A stretch of 64,000 bases of DNA from Pseudomaricurvus alcaniphilus (GCF_011440395.1 NZ_JAAOIX010000001.1:434001-498000); one strand, 5' to 3'; shown: positions 54,529 through 64,000, numbered from the stretch's first letter. A program made the numbers and translations. The notes: generated from the letters alone by a model not told the origin.

Positions 54529-55302
54529 ATGGCCACCGTTATCAAGGAAAGAGTCACCAGCGTCCACCACTGGAACGACAACCTGTTCAGCTTCAAAACC
54601 ACACGCGCGCCGGATTTGCGCTTTGAAAGCGGCCACTTTGTCATGATGGGTCTGGAAGTCGAGGGCAAACCGCTGATGCGCGCCTACAGTATTGCCAGTG
54701 CCAATTACGAGCCAGAGCTGGAGTTTTTCAGCATCAAGGTCGCCAACGGCCCGCTGACATCGCGACTGCAAAATATCGCCGTCGGTGACGAAGTGCTGGT
54801 CAGTACCAAGCCCACCGGCACCCTGGTGGCCGACCACCTGCTGGCAGGCCGCCACCTGTATTTGATCAGTACCGGCACCGGGCTGGCGCCATTTATGAGT
54901 ATCATTCGCGACCCGTCAGTGTACGAGCGCTTCGACAAGATCATCCTCACCCACGGTGTGCGCTCGGTCTCTGAACTGGCCTACCAGGATGTGATCCTCA
55001 AGGATTTGCCGCAGCACGAATACCTGGGCGAACTGGTGCAGGAGCAACTGATCTACTATCCCACGGTCACCCGGGAGCCCTATCACAACCAGGGCCGGTT
55101 GACCGATTCGATGAAATCCGGGCAATTGAACCGGGCGATAAACCTGCCAGATATCTGCCCTGAGAATGATCGCTTTATGATCTGTGGCAGCCCGTCAATG
55201 CTGAAGGACACCTGCCATTGGCTCGATGGGGAGGGATTTATTGAGTCGCGTCACGGCCACCAGGGCCACTATGTAGTCGAACGAGCGTTTGTGGAGAAAT
55301 AA
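54529..55302 (+). CDS. fpr: Ferredoxin-NADP+ reductase
   Basis: Fpr transfers electrons between NADPH and ferredoxin or flavodoxin and helps iron and oxidative-stress metabolism. The 257-residue protein has the FAD motif RAYSIASANYEPELEFF, the NADP-binding GTGLAPFMSII and the C-terminal HYVVERAFVEK. Length equals Pseudomonas Fpr (258). The divergent regulator at 53495 is its probable activator. Confidence 0.95.
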   Translation: MATVIKERVTSVHHWNDNLFSFKTTRAPDLRFESGHFVMMGLEVEGKPLMRAYSIASANYEPELEFFSIKVANGPLTSRLQNIAVGDEVLVSTKPTGTLVADHLLAGRHLYLISTGTGLAPFMSIIRDPSVYERFDKIILTHGVRSVSELAYQDVILKDLPQHEYLGELVQEQLIYYPTVTREPYHNQGRLTDSMKSGQLNRAINLPDICPENDRFMICGSPSMLKDTCHWLDGEGFIESRHGHQGHYVVERAFVEK

Positions 55303-55326
55303 CCCGCTGCGCTGGCGCGCTTCGGC

Positions 55327-56037
55327 TCAGTCCCACTCCATAAAGGGTTCAGCGCCGGGCTTGTCCGGCGCTGGCTTCTGCGTTTGATTTGGTTGCGCCA
55401 ATGACTGGCGCCGCGCCGCCCGCCGCTGCTCCTCGTTGGCCAGGTAATCATGGGCGGCCCGCTCGGCATGGGTCGCCTGCAACCAGGGATGGGTATACAC
55501 CACAAAACGGGTCAATTTGCGGGTCAACACCTGCCGCACTTCCGCCGCCAGAGCCGAGTCCACCGCGCTCAGGCGAGCAAAATCCAGCTCAAACATCTGC
55601 AAGCAGGCAATATCCTTGATGTAGTGCAGCCCCCGCAAAGTGGACAACTTGACCACCGGCAGTGGTGTCACCTCGCCGCCCTTGCTGAACAAATCGCTCT
55701 GCTGGTAATCGTAGGGCACAAACGCCCCCTGGTCGGCATCGTAGCAGGCCAGTACCGGCAAGTCTGTTTCGCTCTTGGGGTCGTAATGAAGGTACATCTG
55801 GCTGGGTGAAAGGCAGCTTTCCGGGATGCGGAAACTGACCCCTTCTTTGGGAATGACTTTGGGCAGATAGCGGTGTGAGCCGGCGTCACGCAGACGAAAT
55901 TCCGGGATCAGGCGCTCCGAATGGCCGGTGTGGAGAGCAAAGCCGCGCTCCAGCACCATACAAAACAGATTAAAATGCTGGTCCTGCGTTTTGAACGGCA
56001 CCAGCTGCGATTCGTCCGCCCTGTCGTAACCCCACAT
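55327..56037 (-). CDS. Hypothetical protein
   Basis: The 236-residue soluble protein is not assigned to a family. The body (residues 1-190) mixes strands and helices with many aromatic residues (QMYLHYDPKSETDLPVLACY, KLTRFVVYTHPWLQATH). A charged and Gln/Pro-rich tail follows (about residues 195-236). The ATG at 56037 has GGAGG six bases upstream and is preferred over a TTG at 56073. It lies between fpr and lysS. Confidence 0.65.
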   Translation of the reverse strand: MWGYDRADESQLVPFKTQDQHFNLFCMVLERGFALHTGHSERLIPEFRLRDAGSHRYLPKVIPKEGVSFRIPESCLSPSQMYLHYDPKSETDLPVLACYDADQGAFVPYDYQQSDLFSKGGEVTPLPVVKLSTLRGLHYIKDIACLQMFELDFARLSAVDSALAAEVRQVLTRKLTRFVVYTHPWLQATHAERAAHDYLANEEQRRAARRQSLAQPNQTQKPAPDKPGAEPFMEWD

Positions 56038-56162
56038 TGCCACCTCCACTGGAGACAAATCTTCCCTGAACAATAACGAACTATACCCGAAACCCCAAGT
56101 AAACCTGTGACGCCGCCCACAGTTTGCGCATTACCTGTCGCTAAAACCAGCCGCCCGGGAAA

Positions 56163-57662
56163 TTACTCCGGGCGCATGGCGGGAAACAACAGCACATCCC
56201 GGATTGAGGGCGAATCGGTGAGCAGCATCACCAGTCGGTCGATACCGATGCCCTGGCCCGCCGTCGGCGGCATGCCGTACTCCAGCGCGCGCACGTAATC
56301 GGCGTCGTAGTGCATGGCCTCGTCGTCGCCGGCGTCCTTTTCCGCCACCTGGGCGCGGAAGCGCGCGGCCTGGTCCTCGGCATCGTTGAGCTCGGAAAAG
56401 CCGTTGGCGATCTCGCGCCCGCCGACAAAAAACTCAAACCGGTCGGTGACAAACGGGTTGCTGTCGCTGCGCCGCGCCAGCGGCGACACTTCGGTGGGAT
56501 ACTCGGTGATAAAGGTGGGGTTATCGAGACGGTGCTCGACGGTTTTCTCAAAGATTTCGATCTGCACCTTACCCAGCCCCCAGTTGTCTTTCAGGGGGAT
56601 ATCCAAATGTTCGGCAATCTGCCGCGCGCCCTGCTCATCCGCCAGTGCCTCGGGCTTGATATCCGGATTGAAGTGCAAGATTGAATCAAACACGCTGATG
56701 CGCCGGAACGGCTGGCTGAAGTCGTAGGCCGTTTCCTGCACCACCTCGCCCTCGGCATTTTTCACCGTGCTGCGGATCTCGCTGCTGCCGATCACCTGCT
56801 CGCACAGCTTGCGCAACATATCCTCGGTCAGGTCCATCAGGTCGTGATAGTCGGCGTAGGCCTGGTAAAACTCGAGCATGGTGAATTCGGGGTTGTGACG
56901 GGTGGACAAACCCTCGTTGCGGAAACTGCGGTTGATCTCGTAGACCCGGTCGAAGCCACCCACTACCAGGCGCTTCAAATACAACTCCGGGGCGATGCGC
57001 AGGTACATATCGATGTCCAGCGCATTGTGATGAGTGGTAAATGGTTTGGCGGTGGCGCCGCCGGGAATCGGCTGCAGCATCGGGGTTTCCACCTCGAGAA
57101 ACTCCCGCGCATTGAGGTAGCTGCGGATAAAGGCGACGATGCGCGAGCGCATTTTGAAAGTCTCACGCACCTCCGGGTTGGCGATCAAATCCACATAGCG
57201 CTGGCGGTAGCGCATCTCCTGGTCGGCCAGGCCGTGGTACTTGTCCGGCAGCGGGCGCAGCGCCTTGGTCAGCAGTTGATACTGGTCCAGCTGCACGTAC
57301 AGATCGCCCTTGCCAGACTTGTGCAAGGCACCCTCGATACCAATGACATCCCCGAGATCCAGTGATTTGGCGAACCCGCGCGCCTCCTTGGTGACATAGA
57401 GCTGGATGCGGCCGGAGCTGTCCTGCAGCTCCATAAACGCACCGCGGTTGCGAATCAGGCGACCGGCGACGCTGACCACCTTGCCCAGCTCCTCCAGCGC
57501 AGCTTTCTCCTGCTCGCCGTATTCGTCCTGCAGGTCTTGCGCCTTGTGCCGGGGACGGAAACTGTTGGGGAACGCATTACCCTGCTCGCGCAAAGCCGCC
57601 AGTTTGGCGCGGCGCTCCGCGATCAGCTTGTTTTCATCCTGGGGTGTTTGGTGGTCAGTCAT
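56163..57662 (-). CDS. lysS: Lysyl-tRNA synthetase, class II
   Basis: The 499-residue enzyme charges tRNA-Lys. It has an N-terminal OB-fold ([20 protein letters not shown]) and a class II core with motif 1 near [20 protein letters not shown], motif 2 [18 protein letters not shown] and motif 3 [13 protein letters not shown]. It follows prfB by 25 bases, the same order as in E. coli. Confidence 0.97.
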   Translation of the reverse strand: MTDHQTPQDENKLIAERRAKLAALREQGNAFPNSFRPRHKAQDLQDEYGEQEKAALEELGKVVSVAGRLIRNRGAFMELQDSSGRIQLYVTKEARGFAKSLDLGDVIGIEGALHKSGKGDLYVQLDQYQLLTKALRPLPDKYHGLADQEMRYRQRYVDLIANPEVRETFKMRSRIVAFIRSYLNAREFLEVETPMLQPIPGGATAKPFTTHHNALDIDMYLRIAPELYLKRLVVGGFDRVYEINRSFRNEGLSTRHNPEFTMLEFYQAYADYHDLMDLTEDMLRKLCEQVIGSSEIRSTVKNAEGEVVQETAYDFSQPFRRISVFDSILHFNPDIKPEALADEQGARQIAEHLDIPLKDNWGLGKVQIEIFEKTVEHRLDNPTFITEYPTEVSPLARRSDSNPFVTDRFEFFVGGREIANGFSELNDAEDQAARFRAQVAEKDAGDDEAMHYDADYVRALEYGMPPTAGQGIGIDRLVMLLTDSPSIRDVLLFPAMRPE

Positions 57663-57687
57663 AGCAAATCCGTCGTATCTTGTCGCT

Positions 57688-58783
57688 TTACAAGCCGGCT
57701 TTTAAACTGGCTTCGATAAATTGGTCCAGATCCCCGTCCAGCACCGCCTGGCAGTTGCTGGTTTGCACCGAGGTGCGAAGATCCTTGATGCGCTGGTCGT
57801 CGAGCACGTAGGAGCGAATCTGGCTGCCCCAGCCAATATCCGCCTTGCTGTCTTCCATCGCTTGCTTTTCGGCATTGCGCTTGAGCATTTCCTGTTCGTA
57901 CACCCGCGCCCGCAGCATTTTCCAGGCGTTGTCGCGGTTCTGGTGCTGGGAGCGTTCACTCTGGCACGACACCACGATACCGCTGGGGGCGTGGGTCAGG
58001 CGCACCGCCGAATCGGTTTTGTTGACGTGCTGGCCGCCGGCACCGGAAGCCCGGTAGGTATCGGTGCGCACATCCGCCGGATTGATGTCGATTTCGATAT
58101 CGTCGTCGATTTCAGGTGACACAAAGACCGAACAGAAGGAAGTGTGGCGGCGGTTGCCGGAATCAAACGGCGACTTGCGCACCAGTCGATGCACACCGGT
58201 TTCGGTGCGCAACCAGCCGAAAGCGTACTCGCCCTCAAAGCGGATGGTGGCGCTCTTGATGCCCGCCACTTCCCCGGCGGAGGCCTCTTCCAAGGTGGTC
58301 TTAAAGCCCTTCTGCTCACCCCAGCGCAGGTACATGCGCAGCACCATTTCGGCCCAGTCCTGGGCCTCGGTGCCACCGGAGCCGGACTGAATATCCAAAA
58401 ACGCGTTGTTGGCGTCCATCTCGCCGGAAAACATGCGCCGGAACTCGAGCTTCGCCAGGTGTGCCTCCAGGCTTTCGATTTCCGTCTCTACCTCGGCAAC
58501 ACTGTCTTCATCCTCTTCGTCGGCGGCCATTTCCAGCAATTCGCGACAGTCGCTGACCCCTTGATCCAGGTTTTCAATGGTGGCAACCACCTCTTCCAGG
58601 CTGGAGCGCTCGCGCCCCAGTGCCTGGGCCCGCTCAGGATCATCCCAAACGGACGGCTCCGCCAGCTCCAGCTCGACTTCGGTTAAACGCTCTTTCTTCT
58701 CAGCGTAGTCAAAGGTACCCCCTAAGAACGTCGGTGCGTTCTTGCAGATCCTTGAGGGAATTTACCAGCGGTGCGATTTCCAT
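57688..58783 (-). CDS. prfB: Peptide chain release factor 2, with programmed +1 frameshift
   Basis: RF2 ends translation at UGA and UAA. The gene is read in two parts: 24 codons from the ATG at 58783 ([20 protein letters not shown] then RGYL) to an in-frame TGA at 58711-58709, then, after a +1 shift, from GAC at 58710 to the stop at 57688. The product has 364 residues. It contains the GGQ motif in [19 protein letters not shown] and the UGA/UAA-reading SPF motif in KSPFDSGNR. The shift makes RF2 regulate its own synthesis. It is followed by lysS. Confidence 0.96.
58708..58723 (-). promoter_or_regulatory. prfB: prfB programmed frameshift site
   Basis: The minus strand reads AGGGGGTACCTTTGAC. 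The internal Shine-Dalgarno AGGGGG, the three-base spacer and the slippery CTT-TGA-C are all present, as in E. coli (AGGGGGTATCTTTGAC), with one base different. Confidence 0.97.
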
Positions 58784-58973
58784 AGAAGCCCTATAAGTGG
58801 TTGGCGTGGCGGCAAAAATCAGGCGCGAATTGTACAGGAGGCGCCACCTTATCTCCAGAGTGCTGCTGCACATCAGCGATTAACAAATATTTACCCACCG
58901 CCCCGGCGCAACCATTCAGTTTCCCGCAAGGATTGTTTATTCTTGCCCCAACCCCAACTCCAATGAGCCATCC

Positions 58974-59636
58974 ATGAACGTTATCGAAGCCCTGCACGCC
59001 CGCGTTTCCGTGCGCGCCTTTCTCGACCAACCCATCCCGGCCGCCACCCTGCAAACCATCTTTGCCAGCGCCCAGCAGGCGCCCTCCAACTGCAATACCC
59101 AGCCCTGGCAGACCTACGTGGTCTCCGGCGCAAAAAGGGAAGAACTAAAACAGCGGCTGCTGGCACTGGTGACCAGTGGCGCCGAGCCCAACCCGGATTT
59201 CGACTGGAAGGTCTACTACGAAGCGGAACATAAAGTGCGTCAATACGGCGCTGCCAACGCCCTCTATTCCGCCATCGGCATTGAGCGCCAGGACCGCCAG
59301 GCCAGGCAGCAGGCCATGATTCGCAACTGGGAATTCTTCGACGCTCCGCACGTGGTTTTTTTCACCATGGAGAAATACCTCAATATCATGGGCGCGGTAG
59401 ATACCGGCATCTACGCCCAGTCGCTGGCATTACTGCTAACCGAGCACGGCCTTGGCTGCTGTATGCAGGGTGCACTGGGCCAATACCCCGACCCGATCCG
59501 GGAACTGCTGGACATCCCCCCCAGCCGCGGGGTGCTATTCGGTATGTCAATCGGCTATCCGGACCCGGATGCCATCGTCAACCGCGCCCGCACAGAGCGC
59601 GAGGAACTGGGTAACGCCGTTACCTTTGTCGACTAG
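58974..59636 (+). CDS. Nitroreductase family protein
   Basis: The 220-residue FMN enzyme of the NfsA/NfsB-like fold begins VIEALHARVSVRAFLDQPIP (the RxSxR FMN-phosphate site) and has APSNCNTQPWQTYVV and the C-terminal LLTEHGLGCCMQGALGQYPD and GMSIGYPDPDA. It would reduce nitro compounds or quinones with NAD(P)H. The physiological substrate is unknown. The stop codon lies in a triple 11-bp repeat. Confidence 0.88.
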   Translation: MNVIEALHARVSVRAFLDQPIPAATLQTIFASAQQAPSNCNTQPWQTYVVSGAKREELKQRLLALVTSGAEPNPDFDWKVYYEAEHKVRQYGAANALYSAIGIERQDRQARQQAMIRNWEFFDAPHVVFFTMEKYLNIMGAVDTGIYAQSLALLLTEHGLGCCMQGALGQYPDPIRELLDIPPSRGVLFGMSIGYPDPDAIVNRARTEREELGNAVTFVD

Positions 59637-59660
59637 TTGTCGACTAGTTGTCGACTAGGC
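59628..59660. repeat. 11-bp triple tandem repeat over the nitroreductase stop
   Basis: GTCGACTAGTT occurs at 59628-59638, again at 59639-59649, and as GTCGACTAGGC at 59650-59660. The first copy contains the TAG stop. Confidence 0.85.
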
Positions 59661-59675
59661 ACCCTGCCAGGCAAA

Positions 59676-60566
59676 TCAGGCAGCTTTAGCCCGGCGCGAA
59701 CCCAACAGATTAATAAACGCCCCCAACACGATCAGCGCACCCCCCACCAGGGTCCATACCCCGGGCACCTCGCTAAACACCAGCCACCCCAGCAGCGCCG
59801 CAAACACCACCTGCAAATAGGAAAAACTGGTGGCCTTGCTGGCGGTTTCCGTCTGCATGGCCTTGGTCAGGCCAACCTGGCCAACCTGGGTGGCAACCCC
59901 CACCGCCAACAGCAGCAGCCAGTCCCAGCCGCTGGGCATAACAAAGTCACTGCCCAGCAACAGCAGCGACACCGGCAGCGCAATAATGGGAAAATAAAAA
60001 ATAATCACCGACGGATCTTCCCGTCCACTCAAGGTGCGCACCAGCACATAGGCCACGGCGCTGCCGAAGGCGCCAGTAATCGCCGCCACAATGGCCAGCG
60101 GCGGATAACTGGCAGCCAGCTCAGTAAACAAAAACTCTGGGCGGACAATCGCCAACAAACCCGCCAGACTAAACAGGATACACAGCAGGGTCGAACGCTG
60201 CAGCCGCTCACCCAAAAACACCAGCGCCAACAACGCAGTAAACATCGGGTGCAAGTACTGCAACACAGTCGCTTCGGCGTAAGGAATCGTAGTAAGCGCG
60301 TAGTACACACAGATCAGCGCCAAAGTACCCACCCCGCCCCGAGCCAACAACAAGGTCTTGTGAGTGCCCAACAGGGGAATACGCTTACGCTTTACGTCCA
60401 GGTAACTGATCAGCGCCGACACCAGCGAGCGCGCCGCAACAATCTCCAGCAGCGGAATACCCCGGACACTGGCCAGCTTCACAAACATCCCCATCAAAGC
60501 GAAACCAAAGGCGCTGAGAATCATATAGCGCGCACCGAGGGGTACAAAAGCAGATAACGACTGCAT
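59676..60566 (-). CDS. EamA/DMT family transporter
   Basis: The 296-residue inner-membrane protein has about ten helices in two EamA repeats (residues 15-145 and 160-290), as in RhaT/RarD-like metabolite exporters. The substrate is unknown. The frame is open to 60773, but that extension runs into repeat DNA. The ATG at 60566 has AGGA ten bases upstream and gives the usual family length. Confidence 0.85.
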   Translation of the reverse strand: MQSLSAFVPLGARYMILSAFGFALMGMFVKLASVRGIPLLEIVAARSLVSALISYLDVKRKRIPLLGTHKTLLLARGGVGTLALICVYYALTTIPYAEATVLQYLHPMFTALLALVFLGERLQRSTLLCILFSLAGLLAIVRPEFLFTELAASYPPLAIVAAITGAFGSAVAYVLVRTLSGREDPSVIIFYFPIIALPVSLLLLGSDFVMPSGWDWLLLLAVGVATQVGQVGLTKAMQTETASKATSFSYLQVVFAALLGWLVFSEVPGVWTLVGGALIVLGAFINLLGSRRAKAA

Positions 60567-60705
60567 CAAAGCCAGTCCTGTTAAAAAATTTAAAGTTGAA
60601 TTAGCCGGAGCTTTACGACGCTGAATGACTGCGGCAAGCGTTCTCGCCTGCCGCATAGTGCAGATCGGCAAGCCCGGCAAGATACTGCGCAGGTCGCGCA
60701 GTCTA

Positions 60706-60920
60706 CAGTTTATCCCGCTCAACACCAAAGCCTGGCAGCTCAAATCAGAACACTGGACACTAGACGCTGGCAATAAAGCAGGTCTGACTGCGGAAGCTTG
60801 CTTACAAGCCCCTCGTCAACACGGATGCTACCGCGGAGCCTCCAACGAAGCTTATCCCGATCACCACCAAAGCCAAGTATCTCAAAGCAGGAAGCTGGAC
60901 GCTGGCAATAAAGCAGGTCT
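60706..60920. repeat. Worn tandem repeat units upstream of foldback element B
   Basis: Two worn copies lie side by side. The string TTATCCCG-CACCAAAGCC-CTCAAA-CTGGAC occurs near 60710-60756 and again near 60851-60900, and GACGCTGGCAATAAAGCAGG occurs at 60763-60782 and again at 60898-60917. The period is about 135-140 bases. The first unit carries a decayed left half of the foldback core. No gene lies in 60567-61131. Confidence 0.7.
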
Positions 60921-61022
60921 GGCTGCGGGTGATTGCTTTCAAGACCCTCGACAGCATGGATGCTGTCGTGGAGCCCCCATGGACGGGTGCACGGCGAGTC
61001 TTGAAAGCAAGCACCCGCAGCC
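60921..61022. repeat. Foldback repeat element B (102 bp)
   Basis: The arms 60921-60945 and 60998-61022 pair over 25 bases with one mismatch. The core (CTCGACAGCATGGATGCTGT, then GGAGCCCCCA) is identical to that of element A, but B lacks about 36 bases found in A. Compared with A, two stem positions differ on both strands so that pairing is kept. Confidence 0.85.
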
Positions 61023-61131
61023 AAGCCGGATAAAGAACTAATACCCCAAACAGCTATATTCCCCGACAGCACCCTCGCTCACAGGGAAACTCAAAAAGGT
61101 CATCGAGTCACCAGTTTACAGATATACCCGC

Positions 61132-62655
61132 TCACTGCCCCAAAAGTGTCTCCACCCCAGGCCCCAATGGCCACCCAAACCACAACCACAACAACAACAG
61201 CAACGACCAGCACAGCAAAAACATCACACTGTAAGGCAACATAGTCACCATAATAGTGCCAATGCCCACATTCTTGTCATAAGCCTGGGCATAAGCCACC
61301 ACCACCCCAAAATACGGCATCAACGGAGTAATGATATTGGTTGCACTGTCGCCAATCCGGAAAGCCATCTGCGTCGCCTCCGGGGCAATTCCCAGCAGCA
61401 TCAACATAGGCACAAAAATCGGCGCAATCAGCGCCCATTTGGCCGACGCACTGCCCACCAGCAAATTGATAGCCGCGGCCATAAACACAAACACCAGCAA
61501 CAACAAGGTCGGCGGCAACTGCAACACCTGCAACAACTGGGCGCCATTGATCGCGGCGATCACCCCCAGCTGGCTCCAACTGAAGTAACTGACAAACTGG
61601 GCGGCAAAAAACATCAACACCAGATAACCGGCCATGGTCACCATACTGCGCTCCATGGCCAGCACAAACTCACTGCTGGACTTCCACTTGCCACTGCTGC
61701 GACCAAACAGGATTCCCGCCAGCCCGGCGTAGACCGCAATGATCACCACGATGCCGCGAATAAACGGCGACTTCAGCACACTGCCCGTCTCCGGATCGCG
61801 CAACAGGCCATCGGCCGGCAATAGTCCCCATAGCAACAGCACAGCAAAGCCCAGCGAGAATAGCGCTACCACTATCAAGCCGCGCTTCTCCTCCGGCGTC
61901 AGCCCCTGCGCTGGCGCCTCATTGTGAGCCGTCAACTTATGCTCGGCCAAACGCGGCTCCACCAGGCGCTCGGTAACCCAGGTACCCACCACACTGACCA
62001 GCAAGGTGGAGACCACAATAAAATAGTAATTGCCGGCCGCACTCACTTCGTACTCGGCATCGACCAAATGCGCCGCCTCACTGGAGAGGCCGGCCAGGAT
62101 CACATCCAGCGGACCGATCAGCAAATTGGCACTGTAGCCGCCGGACACCCCGGCAAAGGCCGCCGCAATACCGGCCAGCGGATGACGACCGACCGCCACA
62201 AACATCATCGCCGCCAGCGGCACCAGCACCACGTAGCCAGTATCCGCTGCCAGGCTGGACATCACCCCGGCGAACACCACGATAAAGGTCAACAAACCGG
62301 CCGGGGCCCGGGTCACTCCGGCACGCAACACCGCGCCAATCAGGCCGCTGTGCTCGGCAATACCGATGCCCATAATTGCCACCAGCACTGTGCCCACCGG
62401 CGCAAACTGGGTGAAATTGGTTACCGTCTGGGTGAGAATTTTGTGCAACCCGACACTATTCAGCAGGTTAATGGCCTGTACAGTATCGCCACTGACCGGA
62501 TGCACGGCACTGACCCCAGCCAGTGCACACAGCAGCGACAACAGCAACACCAGGCCACAGAGATAGACAAACAACATGGCCGGGTGAGGAAGACGATTAC
62601 CGATATGCTCGAGGCGGGACAGGAAGCGATTTAGCGGGTTTGCTTGTATGGACAA
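61132..62655 (-). CDS. AbgT family transporter
   Basis: The 507-residue inner-membrane protein has about eleven to thirteen helices and AbgT landmarks such as HPVSGDTVQAINLL, FTQFAPVGTVLVAIMGIGIA and SASAKWALIAPIFVPML. AbgT of E. coli takes up p-aminobenzoyl-glutamate; MtrF and YdaH export sulfonamides using the proton gradient, so either role is possible. The start is TTG at 62655 with GGAG seven bases upstream. Confidence 0.9.
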   Translation of the reverse strand: MSIQANPLNRFLSRLEHIGNRLPHPAMLFVYLCGLVLLLSLLCALAGVSAVHPVSGDTVQAINLLNSVGLHKILTQTVTNFTQFAPVGTVLVAIMGIGIAEHSGLIGAVLRAGVTRAPAGLLTFIVVFAGVMSSLAADTGYVVLVPLAAMMFVAVGRHPLAGIAAAFAGVSGGYSANLLIGPLDVILAGLSSEAAHLVDAEYEVSAAGNYYFIVVSTLLVSVVGTWVTERLVEPRLAEHKLTAHNEAPAQGLTPEEKRGLIVVALFSLGFAVLLLWGLLPADGLLRDPETGSVLKSPFIRGIVVIIAVYAGLAGILFGRSSGKWKSSSEFVLAMERSMVTMAGYLVLMFFAAQFVSYFSWSQLGVIAAINGAQLLQVLQLPPTLLLLVFVFMAAAINLLVGSASAKWALIAPIFVPMLMLLGIAPEATQMAFRIGDSATNIITPLMPYFGVVVAYAQAYDKNVGIGTIMVTMLPYSVMFLLCWSLLLLLWLWFGWPLGPGVETLLGQ

Positions 62656-62879
62656 TACGATTCTCCTTTGCAGGCGCCAGTCTAGCCATTCGAGACCCGC
62701 AACGGCAACTGGAATTTGTCCGCACTCTGGGCTATCTTGGCCGCCACTGAAAATTCAAGGCCGTCGTTCTGGCGGCAAACCAGGCAACAGAAAAGCGCGC
62801 CTTAAATAACGATGTAACATGGAAGGTTTAAATAACAATTGCAGCGTCGCACCTGCAAAGGCTGACATAGAGGTTAACA

Positions 62880-63914
62880 ATGGCCAATAAAATGGATACA
62901 GACCCCCGCATAGATCCACGCATCAAAGCCCTGTTTGGAAGGCTTCCCGCTCAGGCCCTGCCGGATGTCAGCAGTCGCGAGGAAATACTGGCGGCGGCCA
63001 ACACCCCGACCGCGGCGGCGGCCCGGCAGGGCCTGAGCGCTTTCCTCGACACCTGTGACAACGAACAGGTCGCCCCGCAGCACGGCCTGCGCATCCAGGA
63101 TTACGAATTTACCTCCGCACCGGATGGCAATACCGCCAGAATCCAGTTTATCCGGCCGGACAACAGCGAGATCCTGCCCTGTATCTACTACATTCACGGC
63201 GGTGGCATGCAGGTGATGTCCTGCTACGAAGGCAACTACCGGGCCTGGGGGAAAATACTCGCCGCCCAGGGCGTCGCGGTTGCCATGGTGGATTTTCGCA
63301 ACGCCACGGTGCCCTCTTCCGTGCCTGAGATCGGGCCTTTCCCGGCCGGTCTCAACGACTGTGTCAGCGGTTTGCAATGGGTGGCGAGCAATGCGGAACT
63401 GCTCGGCATCGACAACCGGCACCTGATCGTCGCCGGTGAGAGTGGCGGCGGCAACCTGGCCATTGCCACTGGCTTGAAACTGAAGCAGGCAGGTGCACTG
63501 GACCTGATCCAGGGTATCTACGCGCTCTGCCCCTATATCGCCGGCGCCTGGCCACAGGACAAGTACCCCTCCTCCTACGAGAACAACGGGCTGCTGATCG
63601 ACCTGCACAACAACCAGGGCGCCATGGCCTACGGCATCAAAGAGTTTGAACAGCGCAACCCACTGGCCTGGCCGGCCTTTGCCAGCGAGGCGGATGTCGC
63701 CGGTTTAGTGCCCATGGTTATCAGTGTCAATGAATGCGACCCGCTGCGCGATGAAGGCATCGAGTTTTATCGTTTGCTGCTGCGCGCCGGCGTCAAGGCT
63801 CGCTGCCGGCAAGTGATGGGCACCATTCACGGTACGGAAATATTCCCGGTGGCCTGCCCGGACATCAGCCGCGACACCGCCGCCAGCATCGCCCATTTTT
63901 GCCGCTACGGTTAA
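62880..63914 (+). CDS. Alpha/beta hydrolase, hormone-sensitive lipase type
   Basis: The 344-residue esterase has the oxyanion-hole motif HGGG in YYIHGGGMQVMS, the nucleophile Ser in GESGGGNLAIATG (about residue 188), Asp in VNECDPLRDEG and His in GTIHGTEIF. No signal peptide is visible, so it acts in the cytoplasm. It would hydrolyse short-chain esters. AGAGGTTAACA precedes the ATG. Confidence 0.88.
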   Translation: MANKMDTDPRIDPRIKALFGRLPAQALPDVSSREEILAAANTPTAAAARQGLSAFLDTCDNEQVAPQHGLRIQDYEFTSAPDGNTARIQFIRPDNSEILPCIYYIHGGGMQVMSCYEGNYRAWGKILAAQGVAVAMVDFRNATVPSSVPEIGPFPAGLNDCVSGLQWVASNAELLGIDNRHLIVAGESGGGNLAIATGLKLKQAGALDLIQGIYALCPYIAGAWPQDKYPSSYENNGLLIDLHNNQGAMAYGIKEFEQRNPLAWPAFASEADVAGLVPMVISVNECDPLRDEGIEFYRLLLRAGVKARCRQVMGTIHGTEIFPVACPDISRDTAASIAHFCRYG

Positions 63915-63945
63915 CTCCCTCGTCCACCCAGCAGAAGACAATCCC

Positions 63946-64000
63946 ATGACAACTGCCATCGTTATCGGCGCTACCGGCCTCACCGGCAGCAGTATTACCC
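63946..64000 (+). CDS. NAD(P)-binding protein, start only
   Basis: Only 18 codons are in the window: MTTAIVIGATGLTGSSIT. The GATGLTG Rossmann motif fits NmrA-like or atypical short-chain dehydrogenases. The gene runs off the end of the window, 31 bases after the esterase stop, and may share its transcript. Confidence 0.7.
   Translation, partial: MTTAIVIGATGLTGSSIT

Overview
The window is about 64 kb of ordinary, densely coded chromosome from a Gram-negative gammaproteobacterium. FabY-type initiation of fatty acid synthesis, the finR/fpr pair, the DUF3581, DUF2789 and DUF3806 proteins, MsbA and LpxH, and a prfB frameshift place it near the Pseudomonas / Cellvibrionales part of the class. The species cannot be named from sequence alone. 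There is no prophage, CRISPR array, insertion sequence or obvious genomic island. GC content looks moderately high and even, and almost every long extra reading frame is an antisense or out-of-frame shadow of a real gene.

Layout. 0-6 kb: FabY, a GlxA-type AraC regulator, a methyltransferase, an Hsp20 gene with a sigma-32 promoter and a ROSE-like RNA thermometer, and a ribosome hibernation factor. 6-12.6 kb: a selenium operon holding the tRNA 2-selenouridine synthase selU, a putative selenate ABC transporter (binding protein, ATPase, double-length permease) and an oxidoreductase-SelD fusion. 13-21 kb: a Fur-type iron cluster (LbtU-like porin, imelysin, di-heme oxidoreductase, second imelysin lipoprotein, DUF1513 Tat protein), then a multicopper oxidase. 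21.1-21.7 kb: a tRNA operon (Pro-Arg-His) with its own strong promoter and terminator on the minus strand. 21.8-37.5 kb: folD, RNA-modification genes (truC, rsuA, rsmC), ppnP, clsB/ybhP-like genes, msbA, yejK, mscS and small conserved proteins. 37.8-46.5 kb: a Nudix hydrolase, a one-domain voltage-gated channel with an acidic filter, hemB, cysS, glnS, ppiB, lpxH and trmO. 46.6-50.7 kb: a nitric oxide response locus (hmp divergent from norR, then an HPP-family membrane protein). 50.8-64 kb: a CitE-like lyase, a SUKH protein, finR/fpr, lysS-prfB, a nitroreductase, an EamA exporter, an AbgT transporter, an esterase and the start of an NAD(P)-binding protein.

How the parts work together. The selenium operon links import, activation to selenophosphate and use in tRNA wobble uridine modification. 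The iron cluster combines an outer-membrane porin with periplasmic iron and heme proteins under a Fur-like site. The NO locus pairs sensor and detoxifier around sites matching the NorR half-site pattern.

No new enzyme system is obvious. The least explained signals are non-coding. They are a family of foldback repeat elements (37.57, 40.69 and 60.92 kb) whose stems show compensatory changes, a seven-unit 12-bp repeat array between hmp and norR, a perfect 19-bp inverted repeat overlapping the end of the AraC gene, and several short tandem duplications placed on start or stop codons.
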